Source: Tissierellia bacterium (GTDB taxonomy: Bacteria; Bacillota; Clostridia; Tissierellales; Peptoniphilaceae). From it: a stretch of 57,043 nt of DNA. Of the stretch, positions 33,828 to 42,833 are shown piece by piece. Numbering within the stretch: position 1 is the first letter of the stretch; every line of letters starts with the position of its first letter. Below the pieces are notes generated by a model. It did not search any database and was not told the origin of the DNA. It saw only the letters and a program-made list of their open reading frames with translations. The translations under genes and the position numbers were made by a program. The stretch covers positions 1 through 57,043 of the forward strand of contig JAAYQA010000031.1 in the NCBI GenBank assembly GCA_012519495.1, in the 5' to 3' direction.

Positions 33828-36341
33828 TTAGATGAACAGATTCATATTGGAGTTGTCATTGTCGGCAAGCATGGTGGCGACGCCGCCGATTTCTACGCCT
33901 TCGATGAGCTCCTGTTCGGTGATGCCCATAACGTCCATGGACATTTGGCAGGCGGTGAGCTTTACGCCGGCGTCGATCGCCTGTTTAATAAGGCTCTCGA
34001 GCGAGTCGATGCCCTGGTCTTCCATGGTTTTGCGGATCATGGCGGAGCCTGCGCCCAGGAAATTCATTTTGGACAGGCCGAGTCGTTTGCTGCCGCGGGG
34101 CATCATGGTGGCAAACATTTTTTGCATGAAGTCTTTGCTTACAGAAACCGGTTCGGGTTTGCGTAAAATATTCAGGCCCCAGAAGGTGAAGAACATATTC
34201 ACCTGATTGCCCATGGCGGCGGCTCCATTGGCGATGATGAACGAAGCGATGGCTTTGTCCAGGTCGCCGGAGAAGACGATCATGGTTTTTTCTTTGACGG
34301 GTGCGGCCGTGGTGTTTGGCTGCACGGGGGCGGTTTCGGTTCCTTTTTGCAGTTCAGCTGTGATAATGCCCTTTTGCTTGTTTACGCCCAAAAGAGTGTT
34401 GCCGGTGTTGTCGGCCCAGCTTTGGATGTCCCGGGAAAAACCGGGATCGGTGGCGGATACCGTGAGCACACCGCCGTCCGGGAGTTCTTTCATGGCCGCC
34501 GCAACTTTTACGATCGGACCGGGGCAGGACAGGCCGCAGGCATCCAGCGAAACGGGTTTGGCCTTTTCAGCTCGGGCGGGTGCGGGCTGCGTTTGTGCAG
34601 CAGCCGGCGGCGTTTGGGTAAACTTGCCCATGGTGAGGTCCTGTTCGCGCGGATCGTTTTGTGCATCCAGCGGGTCGGTTGCATTGCGCCAGCTGCGCAG
34701 ACCACCGGCCAGATTGCGTGTTTTAAAGCCTTTTTGTGCGAGGATCCGCTCGGCTACATAGCCCCGCAGACCGACACCGCAGTACACCAGCCAGGTGGCG
34801 TTTTTATCCAGTTGGTCGGTGTTTTCCCGCAGGCGGGTCAGCGGAATGTCGGTTGCACCGGGTAAGCCTTCCGAGGTTCTTTCGATATCTTCGCGGATAT
34901 CCAGCACGCGAACCGCGTCCGGATCGGCCAGAAATTCTTCCGATGTCATCGGGTGACTATAGCCTTCCAGAATATTCTGTGCCATAAAGCCCGCAAAGTG
35001 CACGGGTTCTTTGGCCGATGCATAAGGCGGCGCATAGGCCAGTTCCAGTTTGGCCAGATGGTCGACCGTGCCATGAAAATGCATAACAGTGGCGATGGTG
35101 TCGATGCGTTTGTCGACGCCTTCGTAGCCTACGATCTGCGCGCCCAGAACTTTTCGGTTTTGCATATCAAACACTAATTTCAGTGTCATGGGCGTGGCGG
35201 CGGGATAGTAGGCCGCGTGGGCCATGGGGTGCAAAAGGGCGATCCCGTAGTCGACCCAGCGGGTCTTTCCTGCACGCGCCAGCATTTTCTCGTTCAGGCC
35301 GGTGGAAGCGGCCGACAAGTCAAACACCTGGGCAATGGAGGTACCCATTGTGCCTTCGTAGGGGGTCGTTTTTTCGTGCAGCAGATTGTCTACCACGGCG
35401 CGCCCCTGCCGGTTGGCGGGTCCTGCCAAAGGAATCATGGTGTTCTGGCCGTCGACATAGTTTTTGACTTCAATCACATCGCCTACGGCATAAATAGCCG
35501 GGTCGGAGGTCTGCATGTATTCGTCGACGAGGATGCCGCCACGGGGATTCAGTGCAAGCCCCGCGTCTTTGGCGAGTTGGGAATTGGGGCGTACGCCCAC
35601 GGAGAGCAGCACGATATCCGCCTGTACGGTGCTGTCATCTTCCAGATGCGCGGTGTGCCCGTCGTCGGTAAATTTAGTGACGCCCTGCCCGGTGATAACG
35701 CGCACATCCTGTGCGATCAGCTCGCGATGAATGAGCTTGGCCATATCGGCATCCAGCGGTGCCAGCACCTGATCCATCTTTTCCACAACGGTGACAGAAA
35801 GCCCCTTGTGGGCCAGATTCTCGGCCATTTCCAGTCCGATGAAGCCTGCGCCGATCACGAGAGCGGTTTTCGGCTGCTTTTCTTCGATGAACGCCGTGAT
35901 GCGGTCGGTGTCGTTGACGGTCCACAGGGTAAATATGTTCTCGGCATCGGCGCCTTCCCACGGCGGAACAATGGGGGAGCTGCCGGTGGAAAGCAGGAGC
36001 GTGTCGTAGCTTTCTTCGTATACTTCGCCCGTTTGCAGATTTTTGGCCTGCACGGTTTGTTTGGCCCTGTCGATAGAGAGGACTTCGGTTCGATCGCGCA
36101 CATCGATATGGTACTTGGCTTCGATGGTTTCCTTGTCGGAGACAAAGAGCGCGTCGCGTTCGGATATGACGCCGCCGACATAATAGGGCAGGCCGCAGTT
36201 GGCGTATGACAGATACGCACCGCGTTCAAACAGAATAATCTCGACTTCTTCATCCATACGGCGCAAGCGGGCCGCGGCCGTTGCTCCGCCGGCCACGCCG
36301 CCTACGATCAGGATTTTTTTCGCTTTTTCTTGTTTTTCCAT
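33828..36341 (-). CDS. CoA-disulfide reductase/rhodanese/TusA/DsrE-like fusion
   Basis: 837 residues with four modules. Residues 1-450 are a FAD/NAD(P)H CoA-disulfide reductase (GGVAGGATAAARLRR at 14-28, redox Cys49 in SYANCGLPYY). Residues 465-555 are a rhodanese with active C521 (YCGVGLRGY). After a Pro/Ala linker, 595-665 is a TusA domain with DACGLSCPGP (C602, C606). Residues 685-837 are a DsrE-type domain with C798. The set suggests reduction and relay of persulfide sulfur from CoA or thiol persulfides. GAGGAG precedes the ATG at 36341. TAATG junction with the ArsR gene. Confidence 0.92.
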   Translation of the reverse strand: MEKQEKAKKILIVGGVAGGATAAARLRRMDEEVEIILFERGAYLSYANCGLPYYVGGVISERDALFVSDKETIEAKYHIDVRDRTEVLSIDRAKQTVQAKNLQTGEVYEESYDTLLLSTGSSPIVPPWEGADAENIFTLWTVNDTDRITAFIEEKQPKTALVIGAGFIGLEMAENLAHKGLSVTVVEKMDQVLAPLDADMAKLIHRELIAQDVRVITGQGVTKFTDDGHTAHLEDDSTVQADIVLLSVGVRPNSQLAKDAGLALNPRGGILVDEYMQTSDPAIYAVGDVIEVKNYVDGQNTMIPLAGPANRQGRAVVDNLLHEKTTPYEGTMGTSIAQVFDLSAASTGLNEKMLARAGKTRWVDYGIALLHPMAHAAYYPAATPMTLKLVFDMQNRKVLGAQIVGYEGVDKRIDTIATVMHFHGTVDHLAKLELAYAPPYASAKEPVHFAGFMAQNILEGYSHPMTSEEFLADPDAVRVLDIREDIERTSEGLPGATDIPLTRLRENTDQLDKNATWLVYCGVGLRGYVAERILAQKGFKTRNLAGGLRSWRNATDPLDAQNDPREQDLTMGKFTQTPPAAAQTQPAPARAEKAKPVSLDACGLSCPGPIVKVAAAMKELPDGGVLTVSATDPGFSRDIQSWADNTGNTLLGVNKQKGIITAELQKGTETAPVQPNTTAAPVKEKTMIVFSGDLDKAIASFIIANGAAAMGNQVNMFFTFWGLNILRKPEPVSVSKDFMQKMFATMMPRGSKRLGLSKMNFLGAGSAMIRKTMEDQGIDSLESLIKQAIDAGVKLTACQMSMDVMGITEQELIEGVEIGGVATMLADNDNSNMNLFI

Positions 36342-36655
36342 TACAAAGACTCCTCTTCGTTGTTCCATAAAACATCCAGTACCTGGCGGATCCGGTCGTC
36401 AATGAGACGATATATCATGGACTGACCGTCTCTTTCGGCTTCCACAATGCCTGCAGCCCGTAATTTGCTTAAGTGCTGCGAAATGCTGGATTGCGAACTG
36501 TTCATGCAATCGGTAAAAAACGTTACGCTGCGCGGGCCGTAGGTGGCCAGCTGATGCACCAGGCATAGGCGCACGGGATTTGCCACGGCTTTCAGCAGAT
36601 CCGCATGCGCTTCGGTGACCGCCTGCTGGGAACGGATCCGGTCTTTCATACTCAC
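36341..36655 (-). CDS. ArsR-family regulator, possible persulfide sensor
   Basis: 104 residues of winged helix. LKAVANPVRLCLVHQL, then the recognition helix SSQSSISQHLSKLRAAGIVEAERDG. Two cysteines, C31 and C50, with C50 just before the recognition helix, could form a redox or persulfide switch as in some sulfur-sensing ArsR proteins; this is inference. The start is GTG at 36655, because AAGGAGG is 8 nt upstream; the next ATG is 14 nt away. Co-transcribed with the sulfur-relay fusion gene. Confidence 0.9.
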   Translation of the reverse strand: MSMKDRIRSQQAVTEAHADLLKAVANPVRLCLVHQLATYGPRSVTFFTDCMNSSQSSISQHLSKLRAAGIVEAERDGQSMIYRLIDDRIRQVLDVLWNNEEESL

Positions 36656-36717
36656 ATGTTTCGCCTCCTTACGATAAAATCAGATTGATGACCCCGGTCC
36701 GTCTTCAATCCGTAAGT

Positions 36718-36758
36718 ATATAATAATATTATTATATTAGAATAATATAATATGTCAA
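36718..36758 (-). promoter_or_regulatory. ArsR promoter with overlapping perfect palindromes
   Basis: Minus strand TTGACA (36753-36758), 16-nt spacer, TATAAT (36731-36736). ATTATATTA-gaa-TAATATAAT (36731-36751) fills the spacer and covers the -10, and a 20-bp perfect A/T palindrome occupies 36718-36737. Typical place for an ArsR operator. Confidence 0.75.
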
Positions 36759-36823
36759 TCCCACCGATCCCTTTCCGGTGGTTTTTTGTTCTTATAGAAG
36801 CAACTTTTTACCCCTTACGGGAT

Positions 36824-37558
36824 TTATATATTATGCTTGCGCAGGATTTGGGGGATGCTTTTTTGCCGGGTGGCACGGTCTTCTTGGGAAAAGACGGTTT
36901 CCGAAACGATTTGTCCGTCTTTCATTGCAAGGACGCGCCCGGCACGGGCGGCGACTTTCGGATCGTGGGTGACAAGAAATACAGCGGTACCGGTTTCGTG
37001 TACGCTCTCCAGGAGATCCATAATGGCTTCGGATGCCTGCGTATTGAGCGCGCCGGTGGGTTCGTCGGCAAAGACGATGCGCGGGTCGCCCAGGAGTGCG
37101 CGGCAGAGCCCGGCGCGCTGCAGCTGGCCGCCGGAGACTTCGGTAATGTCGCGGTCTTCTAAACCGCCGATCCCGGTTTTTTCCATCAGGGTGCGGGCTT
37201 TTTCTTTCAGGGCGGACCGATCCGTTTTGTCTGCGATATGCGGGAGCAGGATATTGTCCAGAATATTCAGATTGCGCAGCAGGGTCGGTTTTTGAAAGAC
37301 AAAGCCCATTTTTGTGCGTCGCACATCGGAAAGCCGGTTGTCGGACAACGATGAAAGCGGGACGCCTTCAAACAAAACCTCGCCTTCGGTGGGCCGGTCG
37401 GTGCCGCTGAGCACAAACAACAGCGTCGACTTCCCGCTGCCGGAGGGGCCCATCACGGCGACAAACTCGCCCGGGCGGACGTGTACGTCGACCCGGTTTA
37501 AGACGCGGATTTTTTGTGTGTCTCCAAAGGTTTTTACCAAAGCGGATCCTTGTAGCAT
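36824..37558 (-). CDS. ABC transporter ATPase, MacB/LolD type
   Basis: 244 residues. Walker A GPSGSGKST, Q-loop GFVFQKPTLLRNL, signature VSGGQLQRAGL, Walker B IVFADEPTGALN and switch His in VTHDP. It powers the FtsX-type permease encoded just upstream (3-nt gap). RBS AAGGAG. Likely an exporter of an antimicrobial or lipid, or an envelope-stress pump. Confidence 0.93.
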   Translation of the reverse strand: MLQGSALVKTFGDTQKIRVLNRVDVHVRPGEFVAVMGPSGSGKSTLLFVLSGTDRPTEGEVLFEGVPLSSLSDNRLSDVRRTKMGFVFQKPTLLRNLNILDNILLPHIADKTDRSALKEKARTLMEKTGIGGLEDRDITEVSGGQLQRAGLCRALLGDPRIVFADEPTGALNTQASEAIMDLLESVHETGTAVFLVTHDPKVAARAGRVLAMKDGQIVSETVFSQEDRATRQKSIPQILRKHNI

Positions 37559-37561
37559 GTT

Positions 37562-39868
37562 TTACTCCTTCAGGGTCATGGAAAGATCGGGTTCAGTTAT
37601 ACGGGCAGTTCCCAATCGGGTGGCAAGATAGATGACAAACAGCAGCATGGCCGGATACAAACCGAATACGAGCAGCGGTCGGATGCGAAAATGGAGTTTC
37701 GCAACACCAAAGCTGCGAATCAGCGCGGTTCCAACCGATTCCCCGGCGGTGTTTGCGAGAAAGATGCCCATGAGCACGCCCAATCCCCCGACGAGCAAGG
37801 TGCGCGACAGATACTGCAAACGCAGATCGCTATGGGTGAAGCCGAGGACTTTCAGTACTGCGGTGGCCGAACGGTTTTTGGCAAGCAGCATACGGACAAA
37901 CAGCAGGGTGACAAGAAAAACCAGAGACACGGTAATGGCAACCGATGCCATCGATGCCTTGTGCAGCGCCTGCGTAAGCGTAGCGGTCATACGGGAAAAG
38001 TATTCGCTGATTTCAGCGATTTTCGCATAGGGGTATCGGGCTGTCATTTCCTTTTTTTGCGCTTCGATATCCGCTGATTCACGAAAGCCTACATAGACGG
38101 TGCTCCAAAGGATTTCGCCTTGCGACGAAAAACGTGCCTTGGCGGTTTTTCCGCCATTGGTAATGTCGGAATAGATACCGCTTACGATAAGCTCGCGTGC
38201 GGTTCCGTCGACATCCAGCGTGATGCGGTCACCGACCTTTTTTTGATAGTCTTCAGCGTTTAGGCCCGACAGGGCAATCTCATTTTCTGCAACCGGTGCC
38301 CGGCCTTCTGTATAGTTGATGGGAAATACGCTGTGATCGCCGGTGTCGACTTTGATCCGTCCCGGTTTTTCTTCGTTTTGCACCGCAAAGAGCCGGCTGC
38401 TCAAAACCGCGTACTGCTCCACATGGGGATTGCGGGCCAGGTCGGATGCGATGACGGCCTCCTTGTCGGCAATCTGCCCGGTCTGTTGGATGCTCAGCAT
38501 CAGATCGGTATCGCCGATGCCGTTGTAGGTGATAAAGCTCCTGGACGAGATCGTGCTGTGAATGTTTTGCGGGACAATCAGCAAAAAGGCGGACAGGATG
38601 ACGACAAGTGCCATGGTGGTATACAGTCGCGCGCGGAGGAACACATCATTTGCCCCTATAAAGAGATTGACCGGCAAGGCGGTCTTACTCAGTTTCCATT
38701 TGCGCCGCCCGGTGTTTTCGTCCGGTGCGCCGTAGCGAATGGCTTCCGACGCGCTGATATGGCGAAACCGCTGCAGCACCCGGTTGACATAAAGAAGCAG
38801 GATCAGAAAGATCAGCACGGCACCGGCTAAAGCAGCCAGATAAACAGGCAGGCTTTGTTTGGCGGCACCCATATGCAGGCGGATGTTTTCCGACAGCAGT
38901 GCGCTGACCGGCAGGGAGAGCAAATACCCGGCCAGAGCGGATATGCCCGCAAGGAAGGCATATTTGGACAGATAGATGTTTCGGATGTCTGTTGTGCGCA
39001 TACCGATGGCTTTCATCGTTCCGATTTCCCGGTAATCGTCTTCCATTTGTGCAAGCAGGGTGAAACGGATGCACAAAAAGGCAATCAGTACGACCAGTAC
39101 GGCAGCGAGCATGAACACGGCGATAAGAATCCCGTCGGAAATTCCGTTCATGATCCGAAACAAAGGATAGGTGACCGTGGGTCCGTTGGCCGGGAGATCC
39201 GCCTCCTGATACGCCGTTTCCAGTGCCTGCAAAGAAGCGCCTTCTTTGATGCGAAAAGAAATCAGGGACTCTACAACGCCTGTGTCCTTTACCTTTTCAA
39301 AGTCTTCGGGCGCTACCAGCAGCCGTTTGGAGCCGGCGAGAGCGGAATTCATCTGCGAATCCCGCAAAAAACCGGCCACGGTCAGCTGTACTGCGCCGAT
39401 GCGAACAGGATCGCCCGTTTTTGCCGTACCGTCCTGCCGATACAGCAAAGGCAGCCAGATGGTGCCGGGTTCCGGCTGAATCACAGCACCCTGTTCGTCT
39501 ACCAGCCAGTCGAATGCTTCCGATTGCACAACCAGTCCGTTGTCCTGTGTGGTATCGATCAGTGCGGCATCCTGGATACGGATCTGCGAACCGTCCAGAT
39601 TGAGAAAATCCTGTACCTGCCAGGCCTCTACGGCCGGATTTTCTGCCGCGAAGGCCGCAATGCGCTCCTTGTCCGCGGTACCTGCGTGCATCTGTAGAAA
39701 ATGTGGGGTTTTCTGCGCCGTCATCATCCGGTCAATGGAACCGGCGAGCTGGGCAAAAAGCCCGATGGCGGTGGACGTCAAAAGAGCCGCCAGCAGGATA
39801 AAGAGAGCGATAACGGCCGTGATCAACCGGCTCCGGCGCATATCGTTGACCAGGTATTTGCGCATCAT
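37562..39868 (-). CDS. ABC transporter permease, two FtsX domains
   Basis: 768 residues. N-terminal membrane helix, extracytoplasmic domain, a first FtsX block of helices near 255-375 (YREIGTMKAIGMRTTDI), a second extracytoplasmic domain (about 430-620) and a second FtsX block from about 640 (SATAVLKVLGFTHSDLRLQYLSR). Ends in a cytosolic tail. Start ATGATG at 39868/39865 overlaps the TetR stop; GGAGG upstream. Confidence 0.92.
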   Translation of the reverse strand: MMRKYLVNDMRRSRLITAVIALFILLAALLTSTAIGLFAQLAGSIDRMMTAQKTPHFLQMHAGTADKERIAAFAAENPAVEAWQVQDFLNLDGSQIRIQDAALIDTTQDNGLVVQSEAFDWLVDEQGAVIQPEPGTIWLPLLYRQDGTAKTGDPVRIGAVQLTVAGFLRDSQMNSALAGSKRLLVAPEDFEKVKDTGVVESLISFRIKEGASLQALETAYQEADLPANGPTVTYPLFRIMNGISDGILIAVFMLAAVLVVLIAFLCIRFTLLAQMEDDYREIGTMKAIGMRTTDIRNIYLSKYAFLAGISALAGYLLSLPVSALLSENIRLHMGAAKQSLPVYLAALAGAVLIFLILLLYVNRVLQRFRHISASEAIRYGAPDENTGRRKWKLSKTALPVNLFIGANDVFLRARLYTTMALVVILSAFLLIVPQNIHSTISSRSFITYNGIGDTDLMLSIQQTGQIADKEAVIASDLARNPHVEQYAVLSSRLFAVQNEEKPGRIKVDTGDHSVFPINYTEGRAPVAENEIALSGLNAEDYQKKVGDRITLDVDGTARELIVSGIYSDITNGGKTAKARFSSQGEILWSTVYVGFRESADIEAQKKEMTARYPYAKIAEISEYFSRMTATLTQALHKASMASVAITVSLVFLVTLLFVRMLLAKNRSATAVLKVLGFTHSDLRLQYLSRTLLVGGLGVLMGIFLANTAGESVGTALIRSFGVAKLHFRIRPLLVFGLYPAMLLFVIYLATRLGTARITEPDLSMTLKE

Positions 39869-40455
39869 GTGCGGTTTCCTCCGAATATGGGTTCGAACAG
39901 GCCGTCTGCTGCTCCCAGCAAACGCCCGACATTGTAAAGAAGTGCGGCAATCCGCTGTTCTTTTTCTTCCTCCGGCAAAGAACCGTCAAAAACAACGGAC
40001 GAATACGTCAGGATCATTTCGATACTGCTGCGTGGATACGGTGTGGAAAAATCGCCGGCGGAAATACCCTCTTCCACAATCGCCGTCAGTATCGGCGGGA
40101 CATCGATCAGAATGCGCTCCTGTACTTTTTGATGCATGAGCGCATTTTGCGGTTTGTTGATATGTTCGACCAGATGGCTGCTGTCACCGGACACATTCAT
40201 TGCCCGGATGGTAGCCAATAGACGCATCGCAGGGGGCATGTCCGTATCGGATGCGGTTTTTCTTCCCCGCTCCAGCATGGTTTCTGTGGTGCGGTCTATG
40301 AGCGCATCCATAATTTCCTCCTTGGAAGAAAAATGATGATAAAGCGTGCCTTTTGCAATGCCGACTGCGGCAATAATGTCTGCCACACTGGTATGGTCGT
40401 AGCCTTTTTCATGAAACAGGCGATCCGCCGCATCCATGATTTCTTGTTTACGCAT
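39865..40455 (-). CDS. TetR-family repressor of the ABC exporter
   Basis: 196 residues. The N-terminal HTH is classical (IMDAADRLFHEKGYDHTSVADI, GIAKGTLYHHFSSKEEIM); the C-terminal ligand domain is divergent. First gene of the TetR-permease-ATPase operon. A palindrome sits between its promoter and start codon. RBS GGGAGGTGG. Confidence 0.93.
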   Translation of the reverse strand: MRKQEIMDAADRLFHEKGYDHTSVADIIAAVGIAKGTLYHHFSSKEEIMDALIDRTTETMLERGRKTASDTDMPPAMRLLATIRAMNVSGDSSHLVEHINKPQNALMHQKVQERILIDVPPILTAIVEEGISAGDFSTPYPRSSIEMILTYSSVVFDGSLPEEEKEQRIAALLYNVGRLLGAADGLFEPIFGGNRT

Positions 40456-40468
40456 GATTCCACCTCCC

Positions 40469-40483
40469 GACCGACCGTCGGTC
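40469..40483. promoter_or_regulatory. TetR operator candidate
   Basis: GACCGAC-C-GTCGGTC, a perfect 15-bp palindrome directly upstream of the TetR ribosome site and about 10 bp downstream of its -10 box. It fits autorepression relieved by a transported compound. Confidence 0.7.
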
Positions 40484-40493
40484 TATGCTGTCG

Positions 40494-40499
40494 ATTATA
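40494..40499 (-). promoter_or_regulatory. -10 box of the TetR/ABC operon
   Basis: Minus strand TATAAT, with the operator candidate on its downstream side. The -35 is weak (TGGTTC at 17 bp). Confidence 0.5.
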
Positions 40500-40584
40500 C
40501 TATGCCGGGCCGGGAAGAACCACCCTTTTACTGCACTTTACGAAGAATTTACATGGAATTAACGGCGTATCACGCGGAAATGTC

Positions 40585-40590
40585 TATAAT
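40585..40590 (+). promoter_or_regulatory. -10 box of the vWA/TelA cluster
   Basis: TATAAT 28 nt before the lipoprotein ATG. The nearest -35-like box (TTAACG) is 20 bp away. Confidence 0.4.
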
Positions 40591-40617
40591 GACGGTAAGG
40601 AATACAGGGGGGTTACT

Positions 40618-42231
40618 ATGCGAAAACGACGGACACGAATCCTGTTACTATGCGTGCTTTTACTGTTGGTCGGCTGTGAGCTTTTGCCGGGACAGGCCGA
40701 TACGAAAGAAACATCGCAGCCCGGATCGACCTTCGGGCGCGGCCAAACGACTTTGCGTATCGTATCCGGCTCGGAAAACCGGGAACTGGAAGCATTGATC
40801 GAGGATTTTGCGGAAAAAAACCGGACAAAAATTGAAATGACCTATATGGGTTCGATAGATATTATGCGAAAGCTGCAGGCGGAAACAACGGAATTTGACG
40901 CGGTGTGGCCGGCCAGTTCGATCTGGATTTCCCTGGGCGATACGGACTTTCGCGTGAAGCACACCGAGTCGACATCCATCTCTCCGGTGGTGTTCGGGAT
41001 CCGGAAGTCTTTGGCGGAAGAATTGGGCTTTGTGGGGCGTGAAGTATCCATCACCGATCTGATGGAGGCCATACAGGCGGGGAATCTGCGGTTCTGCATG
41101 ACCTCTGCCACCCAGTCCAATTCCGGTGCTTCGGCGTATCTGGGCTTTTTGTCGGGCCTGGCGGGCAGCCCGGAAGTGCTTACGCAGGACATTCTCACCC
41201 AGCCTGCCGTGCAGACGAATATCCGGGAGCTGCTGGCCGGTGTGGAACGTTCATCGGGCAGTTCCGAATGGCTGAAGACGATGTTTCTGGCCGGCGATTA
41301 TGACGCCATGGTGAACTATGAATCCCTGATTATTACGACCAATGAAGAATTGGTGGCGCGGGGCGATGAACCTTTGTATATCGTGTATCCCTATGACGGT
41401 TTGTCGATCTCCGATTCACCGCTGGGTTATATCGACCGGGGTGATGCAAAAAAAGAAGAGGCATTCCTTGCGTTTCAGGCTTATCTGGCCAGCCCCGAAG
41501 CGCAGGACGCCATGCAGAAACTCGGGCGCCGCACGGGCTACACCGGGGTGTTGCCGGAGAATCAAAATGTGTTTAAATCGGAATGGGGCGCAGATACCGA
41601 CCGGGTGCTTTCTCCGATCAAGGTGCCGGCGGCAGATACTTTGACCCAGGCGCTGAATCTGTACCAGACGAATTTCCGCAAACCGTCTCTTTCCATGTAT
41701 CTGCTGGATTTTTCCGGTTCCATGTCCGGCCAGGGAGAACGGCAGGTAAAAGAGGCGATGGATCTGTTGCTGGATCAGGAGAAAGCGGCCGAAGTGCTCC
41801 TGCAGGCGGGCGTGCATGAAGTGAATCAGATCCTCTTTTTTGATCACGAGATTTTAGGCACGGAAACAGCCGAAGAAGGGTCAGCCGAAGCGCTGCGCCG
41901 TTTGAACGATGCCGTTCAAAGGCAGCAGATCGGCGGCGGAACGGATATGTATCATGCGATCGTAACCGCCCTGCAAAATCTCTCGGAGTATGATCTGACG
42001 CAGTATACACCGGCCATCATCCTTTTAACAGACGGGGAATCGGTGGATAATTACCGCTATTTCAAAAATAGCTACGACGCGTTCGGGCAGGATGTACCGG
42101 TTTTCTCCATTATGTTCGGCAACGCAAATGAAACGCAGCTTAAGCAGCTGGCGGAGTACACCAATGCGCGGGTATTTGACGGCCGCACGAATCTGATCGA
42201 TGCATTCCGGTCGGTTAAGGGCTATAACTGA
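40618..42231 (+). CDS. Lipoprotein with solute-binding and vWA domains
   Basis: 537 residues. Signal peptide with lipobox LVGC (Cys20). Residues about 45-320 resemble a periplasmic-type solute-binding protein (TTLRIVSGSENRELEALIEDF, SATQSNSGASAYLGFL). From about 358 there is a vWA domain with a complete MIDAS start, DFSGS (D364, S366, S368), GGGTDMYHAI and LLTDGES. The start at 40618 follows AGGGGGG; a longer upstream reading is not supported. The vWA part may bind a protein partner outside the membrane. First gene of a four-gene unit. Confidence 0.88.
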   Translation: MRKRRTRILLLCVLLLLVGCELLPGQADTKETSQPGSTFGRGQTTLRIVSGSENRELEALIEDFAEKNRTKIEMTYMGSIDIMRKLQAETTEFDAVWPASSIWISLGDTDFRVKHTESTSISPVVFGIRKSLAEELGFVGREVSITDLMEAIQAGNLRFCMTSATQSNSGASAYLGFLSGLAGSPEVLTQDILTQPAVQTNIRELLAGVERSSGSSEWLKTMFLAGDYDAMVNYESLIITTNEELVARGDEPLYIVYPYDGLSISDSPLGYIDRGDAKKEEAFLAFQAYLASPEAQDAMQKLGRRTGYTGVLPENQNVFKSEWGADTDRVLSPIKVPAADTLTQALNLYQTNFRKPSLSMYLLDFSGSMSGQGERQVKEAMDLLLDQEKAAEVLLQAGVHEVNQILFFDHEILGTETAEEGSAEALRRLNDAVQRQQIGGGTDMYHAIVTALQNLSEYDLTQYTPAIILLTDGESVDNYRYFKNSYDAFGQDVPVFSIMFGNANETQLKQLAEYTNARVFDGRTNLIDAFRSVKGYN

Positions 42232-42833
42232 TGAAACCGGGGGAAGGCAAACAATTGCTGGCGGGAATTGCCGCAGGGATCGGGACGCTGCTCCTCACGC
42301 TTGTGACACGCATGCCCTTGCCTTTGGTCTGTGCGCTGCCGATCGGCGCGTATTTCGGCGCCTATATGGCAAGCAAACCGCGCGTTCGGATCGGAGGCAT
42401 TGCACTGTCGGATGCCAACGGGGACGATATGCGCCAACTGATGAAAGAAGGGTACGACGACCTTGTCGTTTTGCAATATGCATCCAATCGGATCAAAGAG
42501 CCCGCCATTCGCGCACTGACCGAATCCCTGTATGCGCGAGGCGTCAATATTTACGAACATTTGCAGCAGAATCCCGACAAGATCAGCAAAGCGCGGCGCT
42601 TTATCAGCTACTATCTGGATACGGCGTCGGGCATCGTTGCCAAGTACGAAAACCTGAGCCGGTCCCGTGTGCAGGGGAGTTCTGTGGAACGTGCCACAGA
42701 AGAAGTCAAACAGGGGCTGAGCGTTTTGGTTCAGGCGTTTGACAAGGAATTTGAACACCTGATGCAGGGGGAAATTATGGACATTAAGACCGAGGTAAAG
42801 GTGCTTTCACAGACCTTTCGGATGGAGGAATAA
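42231..42833 (+). CDS. XpaC-like membrane protein
   Basis: 200 residues. One or two N-terminal membrane helices (residues 8-48), then a cytosolic helical domain (LMKEGYDDL, YYLDTASGIVAKYENLS). It resembles the XpaC family (named for 5-bromo-4-chloroindolyl phosphate hydrolysis), which is usually encoded beside TelA. TGATG junction with the lipoprotein gene. Biochemical role unclear. Confidence 0.8.
   Translation: MKPGEGKQLLAGIAAGIGTLLLTLVTRMPLPLVCALPIGAYFGAYMASKPRVRIGGIALSDANGDDMRQLMKEGYDDLVVLQYASNRIKEPAIRALTESLYARGVNIYEHLQQNPDKISKARRFISYYLDTASGIVAKYENLSRSRVQGSSVERATEEVKQGLSVLVQAFDKEFEHLMQGEIMDIKTEVKVLSQTFRMEE

Noticed and set aside
35217..36209. 330-codon plus-strand frame opposite the CoA-disulfide reductase
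   Set aside because: Antisense shadow; the minus strand shows FAD, NAD and redox-Cys motifs.
40333..40617. N-terminal extension of the vWA lipoprotein
   Set aside because: It crosses the TetR operator and promoter and would bury the lipoprotein signal; the ATG at 40618 has a strong ribosome site.
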